Shown here: positions 36,316 to 45,316 of the stretch, one piece after another
How positions within the stretch are numbered: position 1 is the first letter of the stretch
Layout of the letters: each line of letters opens with the position of its first letter
The notes under the pieces: generated by a model
The model's input: only the letters and a program-made list of their open reading frames with translations
The model's database searches: none
Told to the model about the DNA's origin: nothing
Source: Marinomonas aquimarina
GTDB lineage: Bacteria; Pseudomonadota; Gammaproteobacteria; Pseudomonadales; Marinomonadaceae
Reading direction: 5' to 3'
DNA: 64,000 nt
Assembly: GCF_900089755.1 (NCBI RefSeq)
Contig: NZ_FLOC01000011.1
Location: forward strand, 79,112 to 143,111
Translations under genes and position numbers: made by a program

Positions 36316-38235
36316 TTAGTTCGACATTTGAACAATCAGCTTATTCATACGTGAGACAAACGTTGCAGGGTCATCCAGTTGACCACCTTCTGCAAGGGTC
36401 GCTTGTTCGTACAATAGCCAAGCCATGTCTGCAAAACGATCTTCATCGGATTCTGCATCCATCTTCTGAACGATTGGGTGATCAGGGTTCACTTCCAATG
36501 ATGGCTTAGATTCTGGCAATTGTTGACCCGCTTGCTCTAGCAAACGACGCATTTGTAGACCCATATCAAACTCACCTACCACTAGGCATGCTGGCGAGTT
36601 CGTTAAACGGTCAGTGCTGTTTACCGACGTCACTTTGTCATCCAGAACAGACTTCATACGATCCAGCAAAGGCTTCATTTGTTCGGCCTTATGCTCTTTC
36701 TCTTTCTTCTGCTCTTCAGACTCTTCTACTTCGATGTCTAGCTTGCCCTTAGTGACGTCTTGGAATGACTTACCGTCAAACTCACGCAGTGAAGACATCA
36801 TCCACTCGTCGATGCGATCGCTTAGTAGCAACACTTCGTAGCCTTTCTTACGTAGCACTTCTAGGTGCGGGCTATTTTTCGCTGTGTTGTGGTTTTCAGC
36901 ATAGATGTAGTAGATCTTATCTTGACCTTCAGGCATACGCTCAACGTAGTCTTTTAGGGACTCCGTTTGCGCCGCTTTATCCGTGTGCGTGGTACTAAAG
37001 CGCAGCAATTCAGCGATTTTGTCTTTGTTACCAAAGTCGTCTGCTGGACCTTCTTTTAGCACGTTACCAAACTCATCCCAGAACTTCTGGTAGGTTTCAG
37101 CATCGTTCTTCGCCATTTTCGACAGCATGTCCAAAACACGCTTAGTCAATGCCGAACGCATAGAGTCGACCGCATTGTCATTCTGCAGGATCTCACGTGA
37201 CACGTTTAGCGATAGATCGTTTGAATCCACTACACCTTTCACGAAACGCATGTATGGCGGTAGGAAAGCTTCAGCATCATCCATAATAAAGACGCGCTGA
37301 ACGTATAGTTTCAAACCACGCAACATGTCGCGGTTCCAAAGATCCTGTGGCACCTTGGAAGGAATGTAAAGCAGGCTGGTGTATTCCAGCTTACCTTCTA
37401 CCTTATTATGAGACCACTTCAGTGGCTCTTGGTAATCGTGAGTCACGTGCTTGTAGAACTCTTTGTACTCTTCATCGCTGACTTCGTTGCGAGGACGAGT
37501 CCAAAGTGCTTTCGCTGAGTTCACGGCTTCCCAAGTTGGTTCTGCATCACTCACCTCTTTGACATTGCCTTCTTCATCGTACTCAGGCATTGGCACTTTC
37601 AGCATTTCTACCGGGATAGAGATGTGATCAGAGTACTTAGACACAAGTGAGCGTAGACGCCAGTTATCAGCGAACTCTTTAGCGTCATCTTTCAGGTGCA
37701 ACGTGATACGTGTACCGCGTGTTTCTTTATCAATCGCTTCGATGGTGAATTCGCCAGTACCTTCTGACTCCCAACGAACCGCTTCGTCACTGCCAGCACG
37801 GCGTGTTTCAACAGTAACCTTGTCAGCCACGATGAAAGCAGAATAGAAGCCGACACCGAATTGACCGATCAACTGGCTGTCTTTCTTCTGATCGCCACTT
37901 AGCTGATCTAGGAATTGCGCTGTACCTGACTTAGCAATGGTACCAAGGTGTGAGATCGCTTCGTCACGGCTCATACCAATACCATTGTCATCGATACTAA
38001 TAGTGCCAGCGTCGGCATTAAAGCCAATGCGTACACGTAGATTTGGATCGTCAGACAATAGATCTGCGTTAGATACCGCCTCGAAACGTAGTTTGTCTAC
38101 AGCGTCTGATGCGTTTGAGATCAACTCACGTAGAAAGATTTCTTTGTTTGAGTACAAAGAGTGGATCATTAAATGAAGCAGTTGTTTTACTTCAGTCTGA
38201 AATCCTAAGGTTTCTTTTTGAGTTTCAGTTGTCAT
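36316..38235 (-). CDS. htpG: Chaperone HtpG (bacterial Hsp90)
   Basis: 639 residues starting [20 protein letters not shown]. An upstream in-frame Met adds a non-homologous stretch. The N-terminal GHKL ATPase contains [38 protein letters not shown] and [12 protein letters not shown] middle domain ([20 protein letters not shown] stretch) and a C-terminal dimerisation domain follow. It is an ATP-driven folding chaperone of the heat-shock regulon, and a sigma-32 promoter lies at 38299-38326. Confidence 0.98.
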   Translation of the reverse strand: MTTETQKETLGFQTEVKQLLHLMIHSLYSNKEIFLRELISNASDAVDKLRFEAVSNADLLSDDPNLRVRIGFNADAGTISIDDNGIGMSRDEAISHLGTIAKSGTAQFLDQLSGDQKKDSQLIGQFGVGFYSAFIVADKVTVETRRAGSDEAVRWESEGTGEFTIEAIDKETRGTRITLHLKDDAKEFADNWRLRSLVSKYSDHISIPVEMLKVPMPEYDEEGNVKEVSDAEPTWEAVNSAKALWTRPRNEVSDEEYKEFYKHVTHDYQEPLKWSHNKVEGKLEYTSLLYIPSKVPQDLWNRDMLRGLKLYVQRVFIMDDAEAFLPPYMRFVKGVVDSNDLSLNVSREILQNDNAVDSMRSALTKRVLDMLSKMAKNDAETYQKFWDEFGNVLKEGPADDFGNKDKIAELLRFSTTHTDKAAQTESLKDYVERMPEGQDKIYYIYAENHNTAKNSPHLEVLRKKGYEVLLLSDRIDEWMMSSLREFDGKSFQDVTKGKLDIEVEESEEQKKEKEHKAEQMKPLLDRMKSVLDDKVTSVNSTDRLTNSPACLVVGEFDMGLQMRRLLEQAGQQLPESKPSLEVNPDHPIVQKMDAESDEDRFADMAWLLYEQATLAEGGQLDDPATFVSRMNKLIVQMSN

Positions 38236-38298
38236 GTTTCCCCATGCTCCTTCGTTACAACACACGCGCAAACGCGCATAACTTGATGATGTTTAACG

Positions 38299-38326
38299 AT
38301 ATGGAGGCATGGGAAAATAATTCAAG
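38299..38326 (-). promoter_or_regulatory. Sigma-32 (RpoH) heat-shock promoter of htpG
   Basis: On the minus strand CTTGAA (38321-38326) and CTCCATAT (38299-38306) are 14 bases apart. The RpoH consensus is CTTGAA, 13-17 bases, CCCCATNT, so there is a single mismatch. It lies 64 bases before the htpG start, in the gap after the O-methyltransferase gene. Confidence 0.78.
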
Positions 38327-38334
38327 GCAAAAAA

Positions 38335-39036
38335 TTAGCGTTTATGAATAATTGTGAAGCCATCGCCGATTGGCAGCAGGCTAGAATCCACTTCCAAGTC
38401 TTGATGCACACGGTCATTCAAGGCTCTAACAATACGTGTGTCTTTGTCATCAAACGCCTCATCCGCGACATTCCCCCACCACAGGGTATTATCAATCACC
38501 ATACAGCCACCTGGACGCAGCAATTGCTTACCCATGTCATAGTAAGCCAACAAGTTCGCTTTATCGGCATCAACGAAGATGAAGTCAAAAGTACCCGCTT
38601 GGTCGACCAGCAGTTCTTCCATTGACGCTTTGGCATCACAACAACGGGTTTCCACTTGATCAGAAAGCCCGGCCATTTCGATGTATTTATTGGCGATATC
38701 GAGCCACATTTGCTTTTTATCAAACGCCAGAAGCTTGGCATCTTTGGCCAGTTTTAAGCCCATCGAGATCGTGCTGTAGCCCGTAAAAACTCCGACTTCC
38801 AACACTTTCTTCGGGTTTTGCAAGGCGATCAATAGCCCTAAAAACTGCCCCACTTCTGGGGAAAGCGCCATGCGCGCCATATGATACTGCGCGGTCTCGC
38901 GACGTAACGCTTCGAGCACCTCTGGCTCATTGACCGAATGTTGGATGAGATATTGATATAAGCGATCATCCACCTGCACGGTTCGGTTAACAGGCGGATT
39001 ATCATCGGAAACTTGTTTTGGAAAATTAGGAAGCAT
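38335..39036 (-). CDS. Class I SAM-dependent O-methyltransferase (COMT-like)
   Basis: A 233-residue Rossmann methyltransferase of the catechol/caffeoyl-CoA O-methyltransferase group (Methyltransf_3). SAM motif I is VLEVGVFTGYSTISMG, the acidic strand is LLAFDK, and the metal-binding Asp lies in FIFVDADKANLLAYYD. NTLWWGNVAD is the second metal/substrate motif. It transfers methyl to a catechol-like hydroxyl; the substrate is unknown. It overlaps the DUF599 gene by 11 bases and precedes htpG, which has its own promoter. Confidence 0.88.
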   Translation of the reverse strand: MLPNFPKQVSDDNPPVNRTVQVDDRLYQYLIQHSVNEPEVLEALRRETAQYHMARMALSPEVGQFLGLLIALQNPKKVLEVGVFTGYSTISMGLKLAKDAKLLAFDKKQMWLDIANKYIEMAGLSDQVETRCCDAKASMEELLVDQAGTFDFIFVDADKANLLAYYDMGKQLLRPGGCMVIDNTLWWGNVADEAFDDKDTRIVRALNDRVHQDLEVDSSLLPIGDGFTIIHKR

Positions 39037-39757
39037 GGGATTTAATCACCAGTCCTCGACTGAGAGTTTTAAAAGTTTTAGAACGGAATTCACGGCGATA
39101 CAACACCGCCACCACCATTAGGCTCGCTGCCATACAAAAATAAGGCCCGAGGAACCAAGCAGAGAATGCCATGGCAAAATAGTAGGCACGCAGGCCATAG
39201 TTAAATTGGTTAGCCGCCAAACTACACACTTTGGCCATGTGCATGGCGTAAAGCTCGCGCTCACTTTCTTCGATACCTCGTTCGGTCGCAAGCGGTGCAC
39301 TGCCGACCAACACCGAACAAAAATTGTATTGACGCACTGACCAAGTAAAAGTGAAGAAGGCGTAAACAAAAATCACCACCAGCACAATGATCTTCAACTC
39401 CCATTCCGTTTGGGTAGTAGGCGTCAAAAATTCAAAGTCATTGATAATGCTTAAGGCCTGCTCTGAATAGCTCAGAGCCGTGAACAAGCCCGCAATAATC
39501 AACAAACTACTGGAAGCAAAAAACAAACTACTGCGCTCTAAGTTGGCCATTACCGAGGCATCGGCAATGCGATTATCGCGACGTAACAGCCGCGACATCC
39601 ATGCCAAACGAAATTGGTGCAACACGCTCACCAAACAGGTACGGCGCTTAGAATTGTACTGCGCATAAAATGCATAGCCCCACCAGCAACCGAAAAAAGC
39701 CAGTAATGTCAGAGAGTTAACCGTATCAAAAATCTGAGAAAGCGGATTGGGTTCCAT
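39026..39757 (-). CDS. DUF599 family membrane protein
   Basis: 243 residues with about four membrane helices, near 13-32, 80-100, 118-140 and 195-220. Conserved polar stretches lie between them: RLAWMSRLLRRDNRIADASVMANLERS and the NFCSVLVGSAP region. The pattern matches DUF599 proteins, which have no established function. It is the first gene of a two-gene unit with the O-methyltransferase and is divergent from the small secreted protein gene at 39999. Confidence 0.8.
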   Translation of the reverse strand: MEPNPLSQIFDTVNSLTLLAFFGCWWGYAFYAQYNSKRRTCLVSVLHQFRLAWMSRLLRRDNRIADASVMANLERSSLFFASSSLLIIAGLFTALSYSEQALSIINDFEFLTPTTQTEWELKIIVLVVIFVYAFFTFTWSVRQYNFCSVLVGSAPLATERGIEESERELYAMHMAKVCSLAANQFNYGLRAYYFAMAFSAWFLGPYFCMAASLMVVAVLYRREFRSKTFKTLSRGLVIKSHAS

Positions 39758-39939
39758 GATGCGAGCGGCAACCTTAGCAGTGGGATTAAGTAGCTTTGAT
39801 TATATCTAAATTGAGCCAAATTCCATCCGCTGATTCGGTCTTATTTTTTAAAAGTTTTCATGCAACTCATCACAAAATGAACGATTAATTCAGATTTTGA
39901 AATAAATACGGTGAATTCACCAAGCTGAAAATTGACGCT

Positions 39940-39968
39940 TGTCAAACTTCTAAATTTCAGGCTATTCT
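39940..39968 (+). promoter_or_regulatory. Promoter of the small secreted protein gene
   Basis: TTGTCA (39940-39945) and TATTCT (39963-39968) are 17 bases apart, 30 bases before the start at 39999. It probably also drives the CBS protein gene, since no terminator separates the two. Confidence 0.6.
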
Positions 39969-39998
39969 GAATTTGTTGCTTAATTACAGGAGCCAAAC

Positions 39999-40286
39999 AT
40001 GGTTCGTACGTTGCTCATTACATTGCTGATTCCGCTGATTGCTTGCTTTAGCATCAGTGTTAAAGCTGTGGATAGCAACGAAAGCAAGCTAGTTAAACAC
40101 GGATCACTTGAGTGTGTTTACGAATTACCAAGTGCTGAAGTCGCGCCCGACATTGATCACACAATGTTGCCAAGCGTTCATAATGAACCGATTGAAGCCA
40201 ATCACAGCAAACTCATCGCCTATGAGGGTTTGCATGCCTCTAAGATCTTTCTGAGTTGGTGTTGTCGGGGACCACCCCAAGCGTAG
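39999..40286 (+). CDS. Small putative secreted protein, unrecognised
   Basis: 95 residues preceded by CAGGAG at good spacing and by a promoter. A signal peptide is likely (1-23, LLITLLIPLIACFSISVKA-V), giving a mature peptide of about 72 residues, polar and His/Glu rich with three cysteines (one central, CC near the end). I see no known domain. The end (FLSWCCRGPPQA) is unusual, so a frameshift near the 3' end is possible. The CBS-domain gene follows 55 bases later. Confidence 0.55.
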   Translation: MVRTLLITLLIPLIACFSISVKAVDSNESKLVKHGSLECVYELPSAEVAPDIDHTMLPSVHNEPIEANHSKLIAYEGLHASKIFLSWCCRGPPQA

Positions 40287-40341
40287 TTTTTTCCAGTTGT
40301 ACTTTTAACCTACTGAATTAATTACGATTGAGGTATTTCTC

Positions 40342-40935
40342 ATGAAAACACTTACTTACACTTCAACAAAAGACATCCATGACTTAACTTGGCCAGAAGT
40401 AGAGCAAAACATCGGCCTCTACACACCGGCATTGCGTGTGTTTACTGACTTCAAAGATGCTAGCCCACGTTTGATTGAACCCAGTGTTCGTGCCGATGTG
40501 CTGGTGGAGATCATGAAGAAAGAACACGTGCGTATGAAAGTCGTGGTGGACTCGCTCAATAATTTCCTTGGCATTATCAGCTTAGAAGACTTATCTGATG
40601 AAGCTTTTATCAAGCGCATTGCGGAAGGCTACGTGCGTGATGAGTTACTTGTGATCGACTTAATGCGCCCAAAAGAAGATTTATTGGCCGTGACATACAA
40701 GTCCCTTAGCAACAGCGACATTGAGTCACTAGTTCTGAGCCAAAAAAGCAACGCACATCAGCACTTATTGGTCGTTGATGATGAAACCATGAGTATTCGC
40801 GGTCTCGTCTCTGCCAACGACATCGTCCGTCAGTTGCAGCTGAACATTGATGTCGCCACATCAACTAGTTTCGCTAAACTAAATGACGTACTGGAGCACG
40901 AATACGCAGACAGCAAACGTATTCGAGTCGCGTAA
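40342..40935 (+). CDS. CBS-domain pair protein
   Basis: A 197-residue cytoplasmic protein consisting mainly of a Bateman module. CBS1 is at about 45-95 (PSVRADVLVEIMKKEHVRMKVVV to FLGIISLEDLSD). CBS2 is at about 103-165 (VIDLMRP to HLLVVDDETMSIRGLVSANDIVRQL). CBS pairs bind adenine nucleotides and regulate partners; no effector domain is attached, so it probably acts on another protein. GAGGT precedes the ATG. A bidirectional terminator follows. Confidence 0.85.
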   Translation: MKTLTYTSTKDIHDLTWPEVEQNIGLYTPALRVFTDFKDASPRLIEPSVRADVLVEIMKKEHVRMKVVVDSLNNFLGIISLEDLSDEAFIKRIAEGYVRDELLVIDLMRPKEDLLAVTYKSLSNSDIESLVLSQKSNAHQHLLVVDDETMSIRGLVSANDIVRQLQLNIDVATSTSFAKLNDVLEHEYADSKRIRVA

Positions 40936-40963
40936 GCGTTAACTCAAACAGCCATATAAGGCA

Positions 40964-40996
40964 CAAAAAAGGTCAGCATTAGCTGACCTTTTTTTG
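40964..40996 (+). terminator. Bidirectional terminator between the CBS gene and tusA
   Basis: The hairpin AAAAAAGGTCAGC-ATTA-GCTGACCTTTTTT serves both convergent genes. It overlaps the last codons and stop of tusA (stop at 40979-40981). Confidence 0.9.
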
Positions 40997-41215
40997 TACC
41001 CAGTAGTAATAGAGCTCGCCATCATGCTCTTGCTTGACCAATGGGTGCCCTAAAAAGTTACAGAATTTAGGAATATCACGTTCCGTAGAAGGGTCAGTCG
41101 CAATGATTTTCACCACCTCTCCCGGCGCCATCTTACGCACCACACCATGCAGCATCATTACTGGCTCTGGACAGTAAAGCCCTTGCGTATCTAAAACTTG
41201 GTTATGATCAGACAA
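40979..41215 (-). CDS. tusA: Sulfurtransferase TusA
   Basis: 78 residues from a TTG start with GAGGG 7 bases upstream, matching the length of E. coli TusA (81). An ATG at 41284 is possible but would overlap the upstream gene by 52 bases. The family core is clear: [15 protein letters not shown] with the catalytic cysteine, then [21 protein letters not shown]. TusA relays persulfide sulfur from IscS to TusBCD-MnmA for tRNA 2-thiouridine. The terminator hairpin covers its 3' end. Confidence 0.9.
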   Translation of the reverse strand: MSDHNQVLDTQGLYCPEPVMMLHGVVRKMAPGEVVKIIATDPSTERDIPKFCNFLGHPLVKQEHDGELYYYWVQKKVS

Positions 41216-41232
41216 TCCTCTACCCTCGTTAA

Positions 41233-41820
41233 CTAAATAAGATCTAAGCGCTGAAGAAATGGCTTTATTTGACCTGACAGCCACTGCATCACTTGCGAAT
41301 CGGAAAGATTATAACGTTTCAGCACATTAAAATCGTGGTCGGCCCCGTCTAACCATTGAATTTCAACATTATTAGGCAAGCTCTGTTGTTGCACCCATTC
41401 TTTCGAACCTAACGCATCTCGTGTGCCCTGCAAAATCAAGAAAGGCACTTCGCTGCTGTGCTCAAGATGCTCTAAGCGATGCTTGTCCATTTTTTTGGCC
41501 GGATAAAAGGGAAAACCTAAGGCAACGCAAGCCTGCACATTATGGCTTTGACAAAGCTCGGCAATAATACGCGACCCCATCGATTTCCCTAGTAAGACAA
41601 TCGGCGTTTGTGGATCAATTCGAGCCCCCACTTCCGCCACCAGCTTTGCCAATTTTGGCGGTGGGCGTTTTTTACCAGTACGTTCAATTTCCTGCATATA
41701 ATCAAGGGTAATTGGCTCAATTTCGCCCCCCAAATCGGCCTCTAAACGAGACTTAATTTGAGTCAAAAAGACGCTCTGATGCCCAGCACCTGAGCCGTGT
41801 AATAGATAAAGTTTCATCAT
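41233..41820 (-). CDS. Alpha/beta hydrolase of the KANL3/Tex30-like family
   Basis: About 195 residues starting [16 protein letters not shown]; the upstream in-frame Met is not homologous. The family signatures are [11 protein letters not shown] at the oxyanion hole, [15 protein letters not shown] (nucleophile Ser in GKSMGS), [11 protein letters not shown] (acid) and [14 protein letters not shown] (His). Bacterial members are uncharacterised hydrolases. It lies 17 bases upstream of the tusA TTG start and is probably cotranscribed. Confidence 0.82.
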   Translation of the reverse strand: MMKLYLLHGSGAGHQSVFLTQIKSRLEADLGGEIEPITLDYMQEIERTGKKRPPPKLAKLVAEVGARIDPQTPIVLLGKSMGSRIIAELCQSHNVQACVALGFPFYPAKKMDKHRLEHLEHSSEVPFLILQGTRDALGSKEWVQQQSLPNNVEIQWLDGADHDFNVLKRYNLSDSQVMQWLSGQIKPFLQRLDLI

Positions 41821-42055
41821 ATCGATTGAAAACGTTGCTCTGTGACAAGGAATACCCACAAAGCAGCCAATGCTCCTGTTCTTTAAATTGTGAAAAGACT
41901 TAGAATCAATTTCGCTAGTTTACCGCTGTTGGAATTAGAAGGAAGGTCCGACTGCTCCGTTCGTCAGATACGAAGTATCGAACCCCCACCTTTGCAATGA
42001 AAACGGCATTATCTTTAACAAGGTCTATCACTCAACGTGGTTTGTGGAAGAAACT

Positions 42056-43498
42056 ATGAGCACAGCTTTTGATCACCCAACATACAACTATCGAGTGGTG
42101 CGCGCATTCACCATTATGACGGTGGTATGGGGCGTAGTAGGCATGGCTATCGGCGTATTAATTGCGTCTCAATTGGTATGGCCAGACCTACTTGCTAACA
42201 TACCTTACCTACATTTTGGACGTTTACGCCCACTTCACACTAACGCAGTCATCTTCGGTTTTGGTGGTTCTGCCCTGTTTGCAACGTCGTACTATGTTGT
42301 ACAACGTACCACTCAGGCAAGACTATTCTCTGACGTCCTGTCAGGCTTTACCTTCTGGGGTTGGCAAATCATCATTGTGGCAGCCGCTATTACCTTACCA
42401 CTTGGCTACACTCAGACTAAAGAGTACGCCGAGCTGGAATGGCCAATTGACATTCTGATCACATTGGTTTGGGTGGCATACGCTATTAACTTCTTCGGCA
42501 CCGTCGCGAAACGTAAGATGAAACACATCTACGTAGCGAACTGGTTCTACGGAGCATTCATCATCACCGTTGCAGTACTTCACATCGGCAACAGTGCAGT
42601 GGTGCCTGTTAGCACCTTTAAATCGTACTCGGTTTACTCAGGTGCGGCCGATGCCATGGTGCAATGGTGGTACGGGCACAACGCTGTAGGTTTCTTCCTA
42701 ACAGCAGGCTTCCTAGGCATGATGTACTACTTCGTTCCGAAACAAGCTGGCCGTCCGGTTTTCTCATACCGCCTATCAATCGTCCACTTCTGGGCATTGA
42801 TTTCCCTATACATTTGGGCGGGTCCACACCACCTTCACTACACAGCACTACCAAACTGGACACAAAGTCTCGGTATGGTGATGTCGTTGATCCTTCTAGC
42901 ACCATCTTGGGGTGGTATGATCAACGGTGTAATGACGTTATCTGGTGCATGGCACAAACTTCGTCATGACCCAATTCTACGTTTCCTAGTGGTGTCATTG
43001 TCGTTCTACGGTATGTCTACCTTCGAAGGCCCAATGATGTCGATTAAGACAGTCAACGCTCTGTCTCACTACACTGACTGGACCGTAGGCCACGTACACG
43101 CTGGTGCGCTTGGCTGGGTAGCGATGGTAAGTATCGGTGCGGTATATCACCTACTACCAGCCGTACTTGGCTTTAAACCTGGTGCAATGTACTCAACTCG
43201 CTTGATCAACGTGCACTTCTGGCTAGCGACTATCGGTACTGTATTGTACATCGCTTCTATGTGGGTAAACGGCATCATGCAAGGCCTAATGTGGCGTGCA
43301 TTTAATGACGATGGCTCTTTGACTTACACATTCGTTGAGTCAGTAGACGCAAGTTACCCAGGCTGGTTCGTTCGTGTTCTAGGTGGTGCAATCTTCCTAC
43401 TTGGTATGCTGCTAATGTCTTACAACTCGTACATGACTGTACGTTCAGCAAAAGGCAAAGAAGCAGAATCATTCCAAGCCGACACTCAAGTAGCATAG
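42056..43498 (+). CDS. ccoN: cbb3-type cytochrome c oxidase subunit I CcoN
   Basis: 480 residues from the ATG at 42056; an in-frame GTG 12 bases upstream is less likely because GGAAG precedes the ATG. It has about 12 membrane helices. Haem b and CuB ligands are visible in [35 protein letters not shown] and [14 protein letters not shown]. It is the catalytic oxygen-reducing subunit with high oxygen affinity. It begins the ccoNOQP operon. I see no clear FNR box in the 235 bases upstream. Confidence 0.97.
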   Translation: MSTAFDHPTYNYRVVRAFTIMTVVWGVVGMAIGVLIASQLVWPDLLANIPYLHFGRLRPLHTNAVIFGFGGSALFATSYYVVQRTTQARLFSDVLSGFTFWGWQIIIVAAAITLPLGYTQTKEYAELEWPIDILITLVWVAYAINFFGTVAKRKMKHIYVANWFYGAFIITVAVLHIGNSAVVPVSTFKSYSVYSGAADAMVQWWYGHNAVGFFLTAGFLGMMYYFVPKQAGRPVFSYRLSIVHFWALISLYIWAGPHHLHYTALPNWTQSLGMVMSLILLAPSWGGMINGVMTLSGAWHKLRHDPILRFLVVSLSFYGMSTFEGPMMSIKTVNALSHYTDWTVGHVHAGALGWVAMVSIGAVYHLLPAVLGFKPGAMYSTRLINVHFWLATIGTVLYIASMWVNGIMQGLMWRAFNDDGSLTYTFVESVDASYPGWFVRVLGGAIFLLGMLLMSYNSYMTVRSAKGKEAESFQADTQVA

Positions 43499-43509
43499 GG
43501 GTTTAAAAC

Positions 43510-44112
43510 ATGCGCCATGAAGTAATTGAAAAAAATATGGGGCTCATGATCATCCTTATCGTCGTAGCGATCAGCTTCGGCGCTTTGGTTGAGATTATCC
43601 CTCTATTCTTTATGAAACAAACCACTCAGCCAGTGGAGAACTTAAAGCCTCTAACGGCCCTTGAGCTGGAAGGTCGTGACATTTACCAACGTGAAGGCTG
43701 TCTGAGCTGTCACACACAAATGATCCGTCCTTTCCGTGCCGAGACTGAGCGTTACGGCCCATACAGCGTTGCTGGTGAGTCGGTCTACGATCACCCATTC
43801 CTATGGGGCTCTAAGCGAACGGGTCCTGACCTAGCTCGTGTTGGTCAGCGTTACAGTGACGAATGGCATCGTGCCCACTTATACAACCCACGCGATGTAG
43901 TGCCAGAGTCAAACATGCCAGGCTTCCCTTGGTTGTTTGAGAACAAAATTGATGGCAATGACACTGCCAACAAGATGTCTGCACTACGCATGGTAGGCGT
44001 ACCTTACACTGATGAGCAAATCGCATCAGCGAAAACTGAGGTACGTGGCAAACGTGAAATCGATGCTCTCGTTGCTTACCTGCAACAACTGGGCACAGTG
44101 ATCGAACGATAG
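43510..44112 (+). CDS. ccoO: cbb3 oxidase mono-haem cytochrome c subunit CcoO
   Basis: 200 residues. An N-terminal membrane anchor lies at about 10-35. The c-type haem motif C64-LS-CH68 follows, within [21 protein letters not shown], the typical CcoO signature. Met ligand candidates are in [11 protein letters not shown]. It passes electrons to CcoN. It starts 11 bases after ccoN. Confidence 0.97.
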   Translation: MRHEVIEKNMGLMIILIVVAISFGALVEIIPLFFMKQTTQPVENLKPLTALELEGRDIYQREGCLSCHTQMIRPFRAETERYGPYSVAGESVYDHPFLWGSKRTGPDLARVGQRYSDEWHRAHLYNPRDVVPESNMPGFPWLFENKIDGNDTANKMSALRMVGVPYTDEQIASAKTEVRGKREIDALVAYLQQLGTVIER

Positions 44113-44121
44113 GGTCATAAC

Positions 44122-44316
44122 ATGGACATTAATACGCTAAGAACACTTGCAACGCCCATCGCATTCATTGCCTTTGTCGGGATCATTATTTGGACATTCA
44201 GTAAGGGCCGTAAAGGCGGTTTCGATGAAGCGGCTAACCTGCCTTTTGCAGATGACGATGATGAAGTAAGTGTCGAGCAGCGCAAGTCATCCGTGGAGAA
44301 GAAGACACATGAATGA
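44122..44316 (+). CDS. ccoQ: cbb3 oxidase small subunit CcoQ
   Basis: A 64-residue FixQ-type protein. It has a single membrane helix (about 10-29, TPIAFIAFVGIIIWTF), then the basic stretch SKGRKGGF and an acidic tail containing NLPFADDDDE, all characteristic. It stabilises the complex. It lies 9 bases after ccoO and overlaps ccoP by 8 bases. Confidence 0.93.
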   Translation: MDINTLRTLATPIAFIAFVGIIIWTFSKGRKGGFDEAANLPFADDDDEVSVEQRKSSVEKKTHE

Positions 44317-45205
44317 ATTAAGTTCTTTTTGGAGCGGCTGGATCATTGTGATCTCGTTAGGCTCTATTTTGGGAAGCTTCTTGCTGTTATCCATTGTTCG
44401 TAAAGGACAACGCTTTAACTCTGAAACGACTCAAACAGTAGGCCATGAGTTTGATGGCATTGAAGAGTACGACAACCCTCTACCACGTTGGTGGTACTGG
44501 ATGTTTGTTCTGACGGTAGTTTTCGCACTAGGTTACCTAGCCCTGTACCCAGGTCTTGGTAACTTCAAAGGCTTACTAGGTTGGTCACAAGAGACCGCTT
44601 ACGAGCGTGAAGTGGCGAAAGCAGAAGCAGAGTTTGGCCCTATGTTTGCTCAGTTCTCTCAAACTCCGATTGAAGAACTGGCGCAAAACGACCAAGCGAT
44701 GCGTATCGGTCAGCGCTTATTCGCCAACAACTGTGCTCAATGTCACGGCTCTGCAGCAACCGGCAGCTACGGCTTCCCTAACCTGACAGACAATGACTGG
44801 CTATACGGTGGTGATGCGGCCGCTATTTCTCAAACCATCCTGAAAGGTCGTGTTGCAGCCATGCCTGCATGGGGCCCAATGCTAGGTGAAGAAGGCGTGC
44901 ACAACGTATCTCAATACGTTCTTAGCCTATCTGGCAGCGCTACAGATGCTCAAGCAGCTGAGCAAGGTCAGGCGCTATACAACACTAACTGTCTAGCGTG
45001 TCACGGCGCAGAAGGTAAAGGCAACCACCTATTTGGTGCCCCTAACCTAACTGACAATATTTGGCTATACGGCGGCAGCGCACAACAAGTGATGCAAACC
45101 GTTCGTAACGGCCGTAATGGTCAGATGCCAGCTTGGGAAGGCATTCTAGGTAAAGACAAAGCGCACGTTGTTGCTGGCTACGTCTACAGCCTATCAAATC
45201 AGTAA
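44309..45205 (+). CDS. ccoP: cbb3 oxidase di-haem cytochrome c subunit CcoP
   Basis: 298 residues from the ATG at 44309; a longer frame upstream is a ccoQ shadow. It has two membrane helices (about 8-29 and 62-82, YDNPLPRWWYWMF being the family signature). Two cytochrome c domains follow, with CAQCH (142-146) and CLACH (228-232), each with an NLTDN/WLYGG pattern and a Met ligand. It receives electrons from soluble cytochromes. A terminator at 45222 ends the operon. Confidence 0.97.
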   Translation: MNELSSFWSGWIIVISLGSILGSFLLLSIVRKGQRFNSETTQTVGHEFDGIEEYDNPLPRWWYWMFVLTVVFALGYLALYPGLGNFKGLLGWSQETAYEREVAKAEAEFGPMFAQFSQTPIEELAQNDQAMRIGQRLFANNCAQCHGSAATGSYGFPNLTDNDWLYGGDAAAISQTILKGRVAAMPAWGPMLGEEGVHNVSQYVLSLSGSATDAQAAEQGQALYNTNCLACHGAEGKGNHLFGAPNLTDNIWLYGGSAQQVMQTVRNGRNGQMPAWEGILGKDKAHVVAGYVYSLSNQ

Positions 45206-45221
45206 ATCTCTGATGTGTATC

Positions 45222-45257
45222 AAAAGGGTGTGACCGAAAGGCACACCCTTTTTTTAT
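45222..45257 (+). terminator. Intrinsic terminator after ccoNOQP
   Basis: The stem AAAGGGTGTG/CACACCCTTT is followed by a T run, 17 bases past the ccoP stop. It separates structural from assembly genes. Confidence 0.88.
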
Positions 45258-45316
45258 TAAAAACTGTAATATTAGTTAGTACTTAAACAAGCCTGTTGAA
45301 CGTTAAGGAAAGCAGC

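Noticed and set aside
41955..41995. Minus-strand GGGGGTTCGATAC resembling a tRNA T arm upstream of ccoN
   Set aside because: The T stem cannot pair and no acceptor, D or anticodon arms are present.
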